Positions 1 through 7,642 of a stretch of 64,000 bases of DNA are shown here, one piece after another. Each line of letters opens with the position of its first letter. Position 1 is the first letter of the stretch. The stretch is from Mariprofundus erugo. Lineage in GTDB: Bacteria > Pseudomonadota > Zetaproteobacteria > Mariprofundales > Mariprofundaceae. Below the pieces are notes generated by a model. The model did no database searches and had not been told where the DNA came from. It saw only the letters and a program-made list of their open reading frames with translations. The position numbers and the translations under genes were made by a program. The stretch covers positions 124,001 through 188,000 of the forward strand of contig NZ_VBRY01000004.1 of assembly GCF_005818865.1 (NCBI RefSeq). Direction: 5' to 3'.

Positions 1-116
1 TGAATATGGGCGAAAGCATAAACCAACCGACCGGTCGGTCAATAGCACCATCATTGATGCAGATTCCGAACAAACTCAGACAATATGATAAAAACCCTAT
101 GGTTTTATGGGACTCC

Positions 117-292
117 AGGAAGATGCTGATTGATTGCCAGCCGGGCAAACATCCACCTGCAAAGCGTGACAAAGAGTCAGCAAGCCGATACTGGCAGCCA
201 AAGGCCGCCCGCAGGACAAAGGCATGATGCCCGGGTCATTTTCCCTTTACTTACCCAACGAGACACATATGTGCCTGATTTGACGCTGTATC
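117..292 (+). repeat. dispersed intergenic repeat, copy 1
   Basis: This is a copy of the roughly 180-bp element described in the findings. It has the 5' end with GATGCTGATTGATTGCC, the block around AAAGCGTGACAAAGAG, the GGCCGCCCGCAGG hairpin block and GGCATGATGCCCGGGTCATT. The right-hand hairpin is degraded. Short open frames across it are by-products of the repeat and are not called as genes. The remaining sequence from 1 to 394 shows nothing else recognisable. Confidence 0.75.
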
Positions 293-394
293 GTGCAGCT
301 CACCTGGCGATGAAAAGCCGTCCAATCCGGCATCCTGCCGGCGAGACCTCCCCCCTTGATACTCCGCTTCTCACAGGAGAGCGGAATAACAAAA

Positions 395-424
395 ACGGCC
401 GGATCACTCACGCAATCCGGCCGT
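395..424 (-). terminator. rho-independent terminator after the TPR gene
   Basis: A perfect 10-bp stem (ACGGCCGGAT paired with ATCCGGCCGT) with a 10-nt loop is followed on the minus strand by TTTTT. It lies about 30 bp past the stop of the minus-strand TPR gene and closes the five-gene operon. A weaker T-rich run on the other side could make it bidirectional. Confidence 0.85.
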
Positions 425-454
425 TCATTTTTACCGCCATTCCTGATTCGGAGG

Positions 455-1123
455 TTAATGAGCCTTCTTTTTAGCCTCGGCAAGCTTGGCTACGGCCTCT
501 GCCTTTCTGCCTTCACTGTATACAGGACGGTTGGCTACGCCTGGCAAGGCGATCACCTTTTCAAAGTATGGGACAGCCTGCTTGTACTTATGCTGCTCCA
601 TCCAGTAGTCACCCATAAAATAGTTGGCATCCAGATCATCCGGAGCCACCTTCTGCGCCTTGTTCAAATACTCAAGCGCCTTGGCATCATCACCAAAACC
701 GATAAATCCACCCGGTGTCATATAATAGAAGCTGCCAAGCGTGGTATAGACGGAGCCATGCAATGCATTGGCATCAATTTTTTCAGCCTGCTGCAGCAGC
801 GCCAGCCCTTCCTTCATCTGCGGCATGGCATTAAACATGGAGCTTACGCCGCCCATGGCACCGGCATAACCGGCACGGATAATCGCCTCCCAGATTTTCG
901 GCTCTGCACGATTCGGATACTGCGCATTCAAGGCAGCCGCCTTTTCCACCAGCGCCTTGAAGGCTGCCTCTTTGGCACTGCCGTCAGTTTTATAGTTGGC
1001 TGTTGCCCACTCATGCTGGAGGTTCAGCACAGCATCATCCATCGCTTCCGCAGATGCCGTCAGCGGGGCGGAGAAAAGATAAAGCGCAGCTGCCGCTGCA
1101 GTAACCCAATGTTTCACACTCAT
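455..1123 (-). CDS. exported TPR-like protein, last gene of the HDO operon
   Basis: The 222-residue protein starts with a typical Sec signal peptide (MSVKHWVTAAAAALYLFSAPLTASA), so it should act in the periplasm. The rest is helical. The region around residues 120-210 looks like degenerate tetratricopeptide repeats, with alternating small and aromatic residues (for example ALEYLNKAQKVAPDDLDANYFMGDYW). The start at 1123 is chosen because AGGAGCT lies just upstream and because it exposes the signal peptide; the longer open frame runs into the SDR gene. It follows the SDR gene by 16 bp and precedes a strong terminator, so it is the last gene of the operon. TPR proteins usually scaffold other proteins. 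The specific role is unknown. Confidence 0.8.
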   Translation of the reverse strand: MSVKHWVTAAAAALYLFSAPLTASAEAMDDAVLNLQHEWATANYKTDGSAKEAAFKALVEKAAALNAQYPNRAEPKIWEAIIRAGYAGAMGGVSSMFNAMPQMKEGLALLQQAEKIDANALHGSVYTTLGSFYYMTPGGFIGFGDDAKALEYLNKAQKVAPDDLDANYFMGDYWMEQHKYKQAVPYFEKVIALPGVANRPVYSEGRKAEAVAKLAEAKKKAH

Positions 1124-1139
1124 CGAATAAAGCTCCTGT

Positions 1140-1928
1140 TTATTGTTTCCTGGCAAAGGTACGGGCAATACGGTTCTGCGCTGCCAGCGCCTTGTCCACC
1201 AGACGCGGAAAAAGCACATTAACACGCACAAACAACGCCTCGGGAAATCCGAAATAGATATCCTTACGATCATTATTAATGGCGGCAATAATTTTTTGCA
1301 CAACCTCTTCCGGCGCATCCATATTCATGCCGGTGGCTTCCCCCATCTGCATGACAGCATCGGAATTCATCGGGGTCTTGACCGCACGCGGCGCGATATA
1401 GGTGACCTTGATATGCGTATCGGCAAGCTCACGGCGCAGTGCCTCGGAAAAGCCGCGCAGCCCGAACTTCGTTGCTGAATAGACGGAGAAATAGGCGAAT
1501 CCGATCGAACCAAAAATCGAGCCCACATTGACGATACGACCCGAATTCTGCTTCTGCATGGAGGGTAAAAAGGCCCGTGCCAACCACATCGGCGCAAGCA
1601 AATTCACATGCATCATCAACTCGATCTTGCGAGGATCTTCATCCTCATAGGCCGCAAAGCTGTTGATACCGGCAAGATTGATCAACAGATCGATACCGCC
1701 AAGCAACTGCATGCATTCATCCGCAGCTACTCGGCACCCTTCTGCCGAAGCAAGATCGCCTGCCACCGGATATACCGTGCCCAGTTTTCCGGCCAGTTGA
1801 TGCAGCGCATCCGCATTGGCATCCACCATGGCAAGCCTGGCACCGGCAGCCACCAGCTGCTCGGCCAGAATACTTCCCATCCCACCGGCAGCACCGGTTA
1901 AAACAACTCTTTTACCGTTAATTTCCAT
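1140..1928 (-). CDS. short-chain dehydrogenase/reductase (SDR)
   Basis: This is a classical SDR of 262 residues predicted to oxidise or reduce a carbonyl or alcohol with NAD(P). The cofactor motif TGxxxGxG is at residues 11-18, an NAG-like NLAG at 84-87, the catalytic Ser at 137 and YxxxK at Tyr150/Lys154. An Asp (VDAN) at the end of beta-2, residue 36, suggests a preference for NAD over NADP. The start codon directly follows the stop of the HDO gene at 1929, so the two are translationally coupled. The substrate cannot be read from the sequence. The context suggests it works on the product of the neighbouring ligase, acyltransferase-like protein and oxidase. Confidence 0.9.
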   Translation of the reverse strand: MEINGKRVVLTGAAGGMGSILAEQLVAAGARLAMVDANADALHQLAGKLGTVYPVAGDLASAEGCRVAADECMQLLGGIDLLINLAGINSFAAYEDEDPRKIELMMHVNLLAPMWLARAFLPSMQKQNSGRIVNVGSIFGSIGFAYFSVYSATKFGLRGFSEALRRELADTHIKVTYIAPRAVKTPMNSDAVMQMGEATGMNMDAPEEVVQKIIAAINNDRKDIYFGFPEALFVRVNVLFPRLVDKALAAQNRIARTFARKQ

Positions 1929-2591
1929 CTACTTCTCCAGCTGAATGACGGGCAGACTGCGGAAGATATCGCCATACAGACGATACATCATTCTCGCACA
2001 GTGAATCACCGCCTGCCTGTCCTCTTCCAGTTCCAGACGGTTCATCAGTTTTTCATAAAAATCGACGTGTCCGACATCGAGTGAACCATGGGAGTTCAGA
2101 TATGAGAATGCGGCCTTGGGCAGATTCAGCGCCTGCTGAATATTGGCGGCCGCGTGCGTCGCCAGCGATACACTGGTTCCCTCAAGCACCAGCACCATTC
2201 CAAAAAATCCAACCGGATTATTACGGTAAACAGTATCGTAGGCATACGACACCATCAGCTCGGTTGCCGGCAGAGGCATGGCATGACGCACAGCCTCCTT
2301 ATCCGCACCACAAGCCTCAATGTCATTCAGAATCCACTCCTGATGTCCCATCTCTTCTTCAATATATTCACCGATTGCAACGCGCAGCCACTCCAGACGC
2401 TCGGGCAAGCGCCCGCCTGTCGCCATCAACAGAGGGATGGTATGCTTCACATGGTGATAAGCCTGACCGAGAAACGCCAGATAACTCTCGAGCGACAAAC
2501 GTCCTTCAGCACCCAGCTGAATCAGCGGAATTGAAAGCAGATCATTGCGTTCAGCTTCAGTCGCCTTGAGCAAATCGTCATAAAATGCCAT
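1929..2591 (-). CDS. iron-containing redox enzyme, heme-oxygenase-like (HDO/TenA-PqqC fold)
   Basis: This 220-residue, all-helical protein fits the iron-containing redox enzyme family (Haem_oxygenas_2 type). The LGQAYHHVKHTIPLL helix (41-55) and the EYIEEEMGHQEWILNDI helix (75-91) are hallmark-like. Candidate metal ligands are Glu79/80, His83, Glu137, His146, Asp172 and His175. Known members of this fold include fatty-acid decarboxylases (UndA), C-C lyases (BesC) and N-oxygenases (SznF), most using a diiron centre and O2. Assignment to the fold is firm; the reaction here is not known. It sits between an AMP-forming ligase (gap of 5 bp) and an SDR (no gap), which suggests it oxidises a metabolite made in the same operon. 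Confidence 0.85.
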   Translation of the reverse strand: MAFYDDLLKATEAERNDLLSIPLIQLGAEGRLSLESYLAFLGQAYHHVKHTIPLLMATGGRLPERLEWLRVAIGEYIEEEMGHQEWILNDIEACGADKEAVRHAMPLPATELMVSYAYDTVYRNNPVGFFGMVLVLEGTSVSLATHAAANIQQALNLPKAAFSYLNSHGSLDVGHVDFYEKLMNRLELEEDRQAVIHCARMMYRLYGDIFRSLPVIQLEK

Positions 2592-2596
2592 CTACA

Positions 2597-4078
2597 TTAC
2601 TCCTCATACATGAGATCCAGTTGATCCCGATAACAGTTTTCCAGATGCTGTCTGCGCGGGCGTCCGGTACCGGTCCACAATCCATTGGCAACCGTAAATG
2701 GCTCAACGGCAGGAATCCAGCGGGAAATCCGGGCATAATCCGGCAGTCGCATGTTGGCCGCAGCAATCGCTGCATCCACTGCACCGGGTTCATAACCCTT
2801 GCGCGGGCAGATGACAGCCACATTAAACGGCCGCGCCTCTCCGAACACACAACACTGGGCAATTGCCGGCTCAATCGACAGCTCCCGCTCCACCCATTCA
2901 GGCGAAACATTGCGCCCGAATGCAGTGATGAATATATGTTTCTTTCTGCCCGAAAGGTGAAGATAACCATCCTTATCAAGATAACCGATATCACCGGTCG
3001 GCCATGCCTCATCTGCTGCCAGCTGCCGTTCACCAAGATAGCCGGAAAACAGGCTGCCGCGCACCATGATCTCGCCATCTTCACCAAAGCTCAGGAGCAC
3101 ATGGGGCAACGGACGCCCGACACTGCCCGGACGGTGATCACCCGGGGCATTGACTGCCACCACACTGGAGGCCTCGGAAAGCCCGTAGCCTTCGTATACA
3201 TGCAGCCCGAGTGCAGCCGCTGCCGCCAGCAGGTGCGGAGAAACCGGCGCGCCCCCCACTGCAATATAACGAAGCCGTTCGGGACGAGGAGCACCGGCGG
3301 AAACTGCGGCAACAAGTGCATGCAGCATTTGAGGGATCATGATACAGGTCGATGCACCTGTCGCATGCAACATGGAGACAAACCGCTCCACATCCAGACC
3401 ACTGGCACCACTCATGCCGATTGCAGCCATGCCGGGCGCATGAATGGTGGCACCCGCTATCAGGGGCGCATACAAGCCGCCGATATTTTCCAGCAATGTC
3501 GCATAAGGCAACAATGCCAGGTGATGATCGGTCGAACAGGCAGCGGTTCGTTCAGCCAGTGATGCGGCCACCCGCTCCATCGCGGCCAGCGTCAGACACA
3601 CACCCTTAGGTTCACCGGTCGAGCCGGATGTATAGGTGATTTTTGCACAGGCTTCCGGCAGTTCACGTGGCTGTGCCGTGATACGGAGCAGCTGCAAGCC
3701 GGCGATTCCGGCAACCGATTCATGCGCAATCGACATCGCCGACAACAGCCCGACAAGCTGGTCGGCCCGGTCGGTAAGAATGGCGTCCACACCCGCCTGC
3801 TGCAGCATGTGCGCCACCTGGGTTGGCGAGAAAAAATGTGGCACCGGAATCAGCGGAATGGACGCCTGCATACAGGCCAGATCGGCAATCGCCCAGGCCG
3901 GTGTATTGTCAGCAGCCAGAGCCATCATATGGATATCGCAGTCACCTAACTGAACAGATGCCTGCGAAACCGCATCAGACAATTCTGCATAACTGATTGA
4001 TACAGAGCCGGAAACAAGCGCCGGGTGATCAGGCTGATTGACTGCGTGCCCCTGCAGTGCGGAAAGGACGAGACTCAC
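2597..4078 (-). CDS. AMP-dependent synthetase/ligase with altered A10 lysine
   Basis: This is an ANL-superfamily adenylating enzyme of 493 residues. The P-loop motif YTSGSTGEPKGV is at 149-160, then EGYGLSEASSVV, GDIGYLDKDGYLHLSGRKK and the hinge-like FGRNVSPEWVE. These features, and the C-terminal NGLWTGTG...LENCY, resemble long-chain acyl-CoA synthetases. The usual catalytic A10 lysine (TxxGK or TLK) appears as Arg473 in GTGRPRRQ, which may weaken adenylation or restrict it to the second half-reaction. The start is GTG at 4078, overlapping the previous gene's stop as GTGA. It should activate a carboxylic acid, probably acyl or aryl, for the GNAT-like partner; the substrate is inferred only from the family. 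Confidence 0.9.
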   Translation of the reverse strand: MSLVLSALQGHAVNQPDHPALVSGSVSISYAELSDAVSQASVQLGDCDIHMMALAADNTPAWAIADLACMQASIPLIPVPHFFSPTQVAHMLQQAGVDAILTDRADQLVGLLSAMSIAHESVAGIAGLQLLRITAQPRELPEACAKITYTSGSTGEPKGVCLTLAAMERVAASLAERTAACSTDHHLALLPYATLLENIGGLYAPLIAGATIHAPGMAAIGMSGASGLDVERFVSMLHATGASTCIMIPQMLHALVAAVSAGAPRPERLRYIAVGGAPVSPHLLAAAAALGLHVYEGYGLSEASSVVAVNAPGDHRPGSVGRPLPHVLLSFGEDGEIMVRGSLFSGYLGERQLAADEAWPTGDIGYLDKDGYLHLSGRKKHIFITAFGRNVSPEWVERELSIEPAIAQCCVFGEARPFNVAVICPRKGYEPGAVDAAIAAANMRLPDYARISRWIPAVEPFTVANGLWTGTGRPRRQHLENCYRDQLDLMYEE

Positions 4079-4737
4079 CTGTTGCCCTGCCAGTCACTAT
4101 TGCTCATAGCCAGGTCACGCATACCGTTATCCTGCAGGCCGGCCTCTTCAGCGGCAGCCCAGGTATCACGCAGACTGGCCCACAAGGCCTGCAGATTATC
4201 ATGTCCCTGCTGAATATCGGCAAAACAGACTACGGGGTTATTATCGTAATATGCCCCCCACTTGGCCACCTCTTCCGGAGACAGGCGACTCTCATCGGCA
4301 GCCATCAACTCGCGTGTATCAAGCCCGAGACGACGAAACACATTGCGCATGCGCGTCACACCGGTAAAAACGACCCAGCGGAAACCACGTGCACTCATAT
4401 AGGCTGTGGCAGCGATGATCGCCATGCGCGCATCACCGGGATCGGCCTCGGCCAGGTTACCCACCTCAACAATCGTCGAACGGTCTATGCTTTTACCAAG
4501 GTAGCGGGAGATCGCCACTTCGATCGGGTCATCCAGATAGTGCTCAAGAAAAAGTTTGCCCTTGCCAGCATCGCGATAGCCCATCACGGCACGATAGGCA
4601 CCATTGGCATCGGTCACACGCATAATCTGGGGCATGAAAGAATCAATTTTTGCGCCATAGGCGCGGCGATAGGTATCCCGAATAAAGGTGGTCACACCAT
4701 CCCATTCAGGGTCATCCATACGAATCACTTTAAACAA
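4075..4737 (-). CDS. thermostable hemolysin family protein (GNAT-like fold), operon leader
   Basis: The protein fits the thermostable hemolysin family (T_hemolysin), named after Vibrio delta-VPH. Characteristic stretches are an N-terminal IRDTYRRAYGAKIDSFMP, KLFLEHYLDDPIE, STIVEVGNLA, WVVFTGVTRMRNVFRRLGL and KWGAYYDNNPVVCFADI. The order of these blocks resembles acyltransferases of the GNAT/autoinducer-synthase type, so an acyl-transfer role is plausible; that is an inference, and haemolysis need not be its function. The chosen start is TTG at 4737, which has GGGAGGG upstream. An internal ATG at 4719 is the alternative. It is the first gene of the operon and overlaps the ligase by 4 bp. Confidence 0.8.
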   Translation of the reverse strand: MFKVIRMDDPEWDGVTTFIRDTYRRAYGAKIDSFMPQIMRVTDANGAYRAVMGYRDAGKGKLFLEHYLDDPIEVAISRYLGKSIDRSTIVEVGNLAEADPGDARMAIIAATAYMSARGFRWVVFTGVTRMRNVFRRLGLDTRELMAADESRLSPEEVAKWGAYYDNNPVVCFADIQQGHDNLQALWASLRDTWAAAEEAGLQDNGMRDLAMSNSDWQGNR

Positions 4738-4811
4738 AGTGCCCTCCCGCCGTCTTGCAGATCATCCAAGCGTATATTACCTCTGCGGGCCGACGCCGGA
4801 AAGTGATAAGT

Positions 4812-4844
4812 CTCCTGCTGCAGCCGGCACAGCCGCAGCAGGAG
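4812..4844 (-). terminator. hairpin between sspA-like gene and hemolysin operon
   Basis: A perfect 10-bp stem (CTCCTGCTGC/GCAGCAGGAG) with a 13-nt loop lies 10 bp past the stop of the sspA-like gene. There is no T-run after it on the minus strand, so it may be only a weak or rho-assisted terminator. Confidence 0.4.
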
Positions 4845-4854
4845 CACTTCAGAA

Positions 4855-5448
4855 TCAATAATCCCTGAGCATCTGCTCGTATTCGGACATGGACTGGGTA
4901 AATGCCGGGCGCTCGAACAGGCGATCCATATAAGCCTCGAGATTCGGCCACTTTCCAGTGTCGATATCCAGCGACTGCAGCCGCCACAAAATCGGAGCAA
5001 GGGTAATATCAGCCAGCGTATACTGCTCACCGATAAAGTACTCCTGACGCGCCAGATAACCATTCAAAGACTCAAGGTAGGCAGCGATTTTCTTGATCGC
5101 GTCCTTTTTCTTGCGCGGATTAAATGTATCATCGTAAAGCGGATAAAGTTCACGCTCCAGCTGCAAAACAGCCAGACGCATCTGGGCACGCTCGGCAGGT
5201 GAGCCCGGCTTCAATGGCGGATGTGGATAACGCTCATCCAGATATTCGTTGACCACAGCAGATTCAAAGAAAACGATATCGCGATCGATCACCGTAGGCA
5301 GCTTGCCATAGGGATTCAGCTTGAGAAAATCTGCCGGAAGATTGTCTGCTTCCAGCTCAAACGTTTCGACCGGCAGCTCTTTCTCTGCCAATACGATACG
5401 AGTACGATGCGAATCCGGGTTCCGGGCATCGGAATACATTTTAATCAT
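4855..5448 (-). CDS. sspA: glutathione S-transferase family protein, SspA-like
   Basis: The 197-residue protein has a thioredoxin-like N-terminal domain (about 1-80; SDARNPDSHRTRIVLAEKEL, NPYGKLPTVID and ESAVVNEYLDERYP) and a helical GST C-terminal domain with YTLADITLAPILWRL (about 145-160). The Asn-Pro-Tyr-Gly-Lys-Leu-Pro-Thr and E-S-x-x-x-x-E-Y-L-D patterns match the stringent starvation protein A branch, in which the protein binds RNA polymerase instead of conjugating glutathione. The usual partner sspB is not next to it. GGAGG lies upstream of the ATG. It has its own promoter and stands alone. SspA is favoured over a generic GST with moderate certainty. Confidence 0.75.
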   Translation of the reverse strand: MIKMYSDARNPDSHRTRIVLAEKELPVETFELEADNLPADFLKLNPYGKLPTVIDRDIVFFESAVVNEYLDERYPHPPLKPGSPAERAQMRLAVLQLERELYPLYDDTFNPRKKKDAIKKIAAYLESLNGYLARQEYFIGEQYTLADITLAPILWRLQSLDIDTGKWPNLEAYMDRLFERPAFTQSMSEYEQMLRDY

Positions 5449-5504
5449 CTAAGCCTCCAAACAAAATCCCGACTGGCAGCACGAGCCTGTCAAAACGGTG
5501 GCGC

Positions 5505-5533
5505 ATTATAGCGACACTGCCGAAAAAAGAAAG
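5505..5533 (-). promoter_or_regulatory. putative sigma-70 promoter for the sspA-like gene
   Basis: A perfect TATAAT (minus strand, 5510-5505) lies about 55 bp before the start codon. It is preceded by a poor -35 (CTTTCT-like) at 17-bp spacing inside a T-rich stretch. The 5' leader also contains GGAGG before the ATG. Confidence 0.5.
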
Positions 5534-5599
5534 CTTGTTTAAATTTCTATTTTTATTTCAATAAGTTATAAATGTACGTTCGAGAGAGAAATAGCGGCA

Positions 5600-6358
5600 T
5601 CACAAGCCCTGAAAACGCTCGGCTGCTGCAGCAACAGCCTGCTCAGGCACAAGACCCGCGGCCATGGCTGCGGTCACCAGCGATGCCAGCCGACAACCGG
5701 TTCCATGAGCCTGCATCTCCCCCCATGGCTGACGCGCATGACGGTAATGGTGAAGCTGACCATCAGCATCACAAAGCACATCAAGCAACATATCCGATTC
5801 TTCGGCATGCCCGCCTTTAAGCAGGACCGCGCAACCGAAGCGACCAGCCAACCGGCGGGCAGCCTCCTCCTGATCCGTAACAGTTTCACCAAGCAGCACT
5901 GCCGCCTCATCAAGATTCGGGGTCACCATGGTTGCCAGCGGCAACAGCGCATGCACCAGTGTATCTACCGCACCGGCATCGAGCAGCCTTGCCCCGCTGC
6001 TTGCGACCATCACCGGGTCGACAATCAATGCGCCACGGTGATGCTGCTGCAGCACTGCGGAAATCACAGCAATATGCTCGGCATCCAGCAGCATGCCGGT
6101 TTTAACTGCAGCGACATCGAAATAGTCAAAGATCGCATGCAGCTCGGCATCAAGCTGGGCCAGCGATACCGGTTCAATACGGGTAATTGCACGTGGATTC
6201 TGGGCCGTCAGGGCAGTGATGACAGAACAACCATAGACCCCCATGGCGGCAAATGTGCGAAGATCAGCCTGAATACCGGCCCCGCCACAGGAATCGGAGC
6301 CACCGATTGTCAGACAAACCGGCCGCCCCTGCAGCGCCATTTTCGAATCCATCTTCAT
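5600..6358 (-). CDS. thiD: hydroxymethylpyrimidine/phosphomethylpyrimidine kinase
   Basis: ThiD phosphorylates HMP and HMP-P to give HMP-PP for thiamine synthesis in the cytoplasm. This 252-residue protein has the ribokinase-fold signatures LTIGGSDSCGGAGIQADLRTF near the N-terminus, DVAAVKTGMLLD, VDPVMVASSGARLL, TPNLDEAAVLLG and LLKGGH. The anion-hole motif HGTGCRLAS carries the catalytic Cys and neighbouring residues. The start at 6358 gives a 4-bp ATGA overlap with the thiE stop and was preferred to the longer frame for that reason. It is the last gene of the gph-thiE-thiD block; the downstream 150 bp before sspA hold only the sspA promoter. Confidence 0.93.
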   Translation of the reverse strand: MKMDSKMALQGRPVCLTIGGSDSCGGAGIQADLRTFAAMGVYGCSVITALTAQNPRAITRIEPVSLAQLDAELHAIFDYFDVAAVKTGMLLDAEHIAVISAVLQQHHRGALIVDPVMVASSGARLLDAGAVDTLVHALLPLATMVTPNLDEAAVLLGETVTDQEEAARRLAGRFGCAVLLKGGHAEESDMLLDVLCDADGQLHHYRHARQPWGEMQAHGTGCRLASLVTAAMAAGLVPEQAVAAAAERFQGL

Positions 6359-6990
6359 GCCTGATCCCATATCGCCACCAGCTTCTGTGCTTCCGAAACA
6401 ATATCATCGGCAGCAAAAAGCCCGGAAATCACTGCGGCACAATCAGCGCCTGCCGCCTTGACCATGGCAATATTACCACTGTTGATCCCGCCGATGGCGC
6501 AGATATTGGCATCGGGAAACATCTGGCGTGCCTTGGCAAGCCTCGGTAACCCGATCGCCGGCACCTCAGGCTTGGTGGCAGTGGCCCAAACCGCACCAAA
6601 AGAGACATAGTCAGCCCCCTCAGCCAGCACATGCTTTGCCAGTGCGGCATCTGCGCGACAGGTCACTCCGACCAGCAAATCATGACCTGCCTCAACACGC
6701 AACCGGGTCAGATTAATCAGATCATCACGACCGAGATGGACCCCGTCCGCCTCTGACTCCTGAGCCATCTGCAGTGAGTCATTGACAATAAAACTACAAC
6801 CGTATGTGCGGGTCAGCGCCCTGAGCGCCTTTGCCCGCTTCAACGCCCGGTGATAGCCGGATTTTTTATCCCGAAACTGCAGGATACGCACCCCGCCCTG
6901 CAGCGCGGCTTCCGCCTTCGTTAAAAGTTCGTCGGTTTCCAGCCCGGCAGGAAGAATGGCATAGATACCGGACAGCCGCCTCTCACTCAT
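6355..6990 (-). CDS. thiE: thiamine-phosphate synthase
   Basis: ThiE joins HMP-PP with the thiazole phosphate to make thiamine monophosphate. The 211-residue TIM-barrel protein shows ILQFRDKKSGYHRALKRAKAL (substrate-binding Arg/Lys), FIVNDSLQMAQESEADGVHLGRDDL, VGVTCRADAALAKHVLAEGADYVSFGAVWATATKP, and the phosphate-binding ICAIGGINSGNIAMVKAAGADCAAVISGLF. It overlaps gph by 8 bp upstream and thiD by 4 bp downstream, so the three are one operon. The YVSFGAVWATATKP loop differs slightly from the usual GP.f.T.TK but keeps the T-x-T-K core. Confidence 0.93.
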   Translation of the reverse strand: MSERRLSGIYAILPAGLETDELLTKAEAALQGGVRILQFRDKKSGYHRALKRAKALRALTRTYGCSFIVNDSLQMAQESEADGVHLGRDDLINLTRLRVEAGHDLLVGVTCRADAALAKHVLAEGADYVSFGAVWATATKPEVPAIGLPRLAKARQMFPDANICAIGGINSGNIAMVKAAGADCAAVISGLFAADDIVSEAQKLVAIWDQA

Positions 6991-7642
6991 CCAGCAACCT
7001 CAGCAGATCGGTAAAGTGGTGCAGCACAACCAGGCGATCGGCATAGGCTGCAGGTACATCCTGATAACCATGCTCGGCAAATGCGACACTGTGACAACCC
7101 GCATTCAAACCGGCCTCCACATCAAACAGTGTATCACCCACCATCACGGTTTCGGACGGATCCACACCCATCACCCGACAGCACTCAAACAGCATGTCAG
7201 GGGCCGGCTTCTTGGGAAAGCCATCCTCAGGTGAAAGAGCCAGTGTCAGATAAGGCGTAATACCCAGTGCATTAAGCACCTGCACGCGTGCCTTGGCCGG
7301 TTTGGCCGTGACGCAGCACATCGGCACAGCACGCTCTCTGAGCGTATTGAGAACATCCATCACACCGGGAAACGGCTTGCTGAAATCAGCCGGATGCTGC
7401 TCATAGATATCGGCAAATGCGTGATAGAGCGCCATGGTCTCTTCATGCTCCATCGGTAAACCGAGCACGTTGGAGGCCAGCTTGTGTGCCCCCCCGCCCA
7501 CATGCGGCTGGGTATCTTTCAGGCTCAGGCGCAACTCATAACCGAGCGACTCCAGTGCGCGGTTGGCATTGGCCTGAATATCCGGCAATGCATCCACCAG
7601 TGTACCATCCAGATCAAATATAAAGGCTTTAGGTGTACTCAT
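6983..7642 (-). CDS. gph: phosphoglycolate phosphatase-type HAD hydrolase
   Basis: This haloacid dehalogenase-fold phosphatase has 219 residues. Motif I is FDLDGTLVDALPDI (Asp10 nucleophile, Asp12), motif II CVTAKP, and motif III/IV FPKKPAPDMLFECCRV with VMVGDTLFDVEAGLNAG. The cap region (about 20-90) and length match Gph, which removes 2-phosphoglycolate made during DNA repair or by Rubisco. In some bacteria Gph-like proteins sit with thiE for no known metabolic reason, as here. It overlaps queG by 14 bp and thiE by 8 bp. Other HAD phosphatases of the same subfamily, such as pyrimidine nucleotidases, cannot be excluded. Confidence 0.85.
   Translation of the reverse strand: MSTPKAFIFDLDGTLVDALPDIQANANRALESLGYELRLSLKDTQPHVGGGAHKLASNVLGLPMEHEETMALYHAFADIYEQHPADFSKPFPGVMDVLNTLRERAVPMCCVTAKPAKARVQVLNALGITPYLTLALSPEDGFPKKPAPDMLFECCRVMGVDPSETVMVGDTLFDVEAGLNAGCHSVAFAEHGYQDVPAAYADRLVVLHHFTDLLRLLDE

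Noticed and set aside
1..240. Open frames with the K-x-A-R-x-G-K and R-x-x-A-A-R-R stretches at the left end (also near 19429, 28282 and 62668)
   Set aside because: They come from the dispersed repeat. The frames differ between copies and contain different indels, so the shared peptide bits do not show coding.
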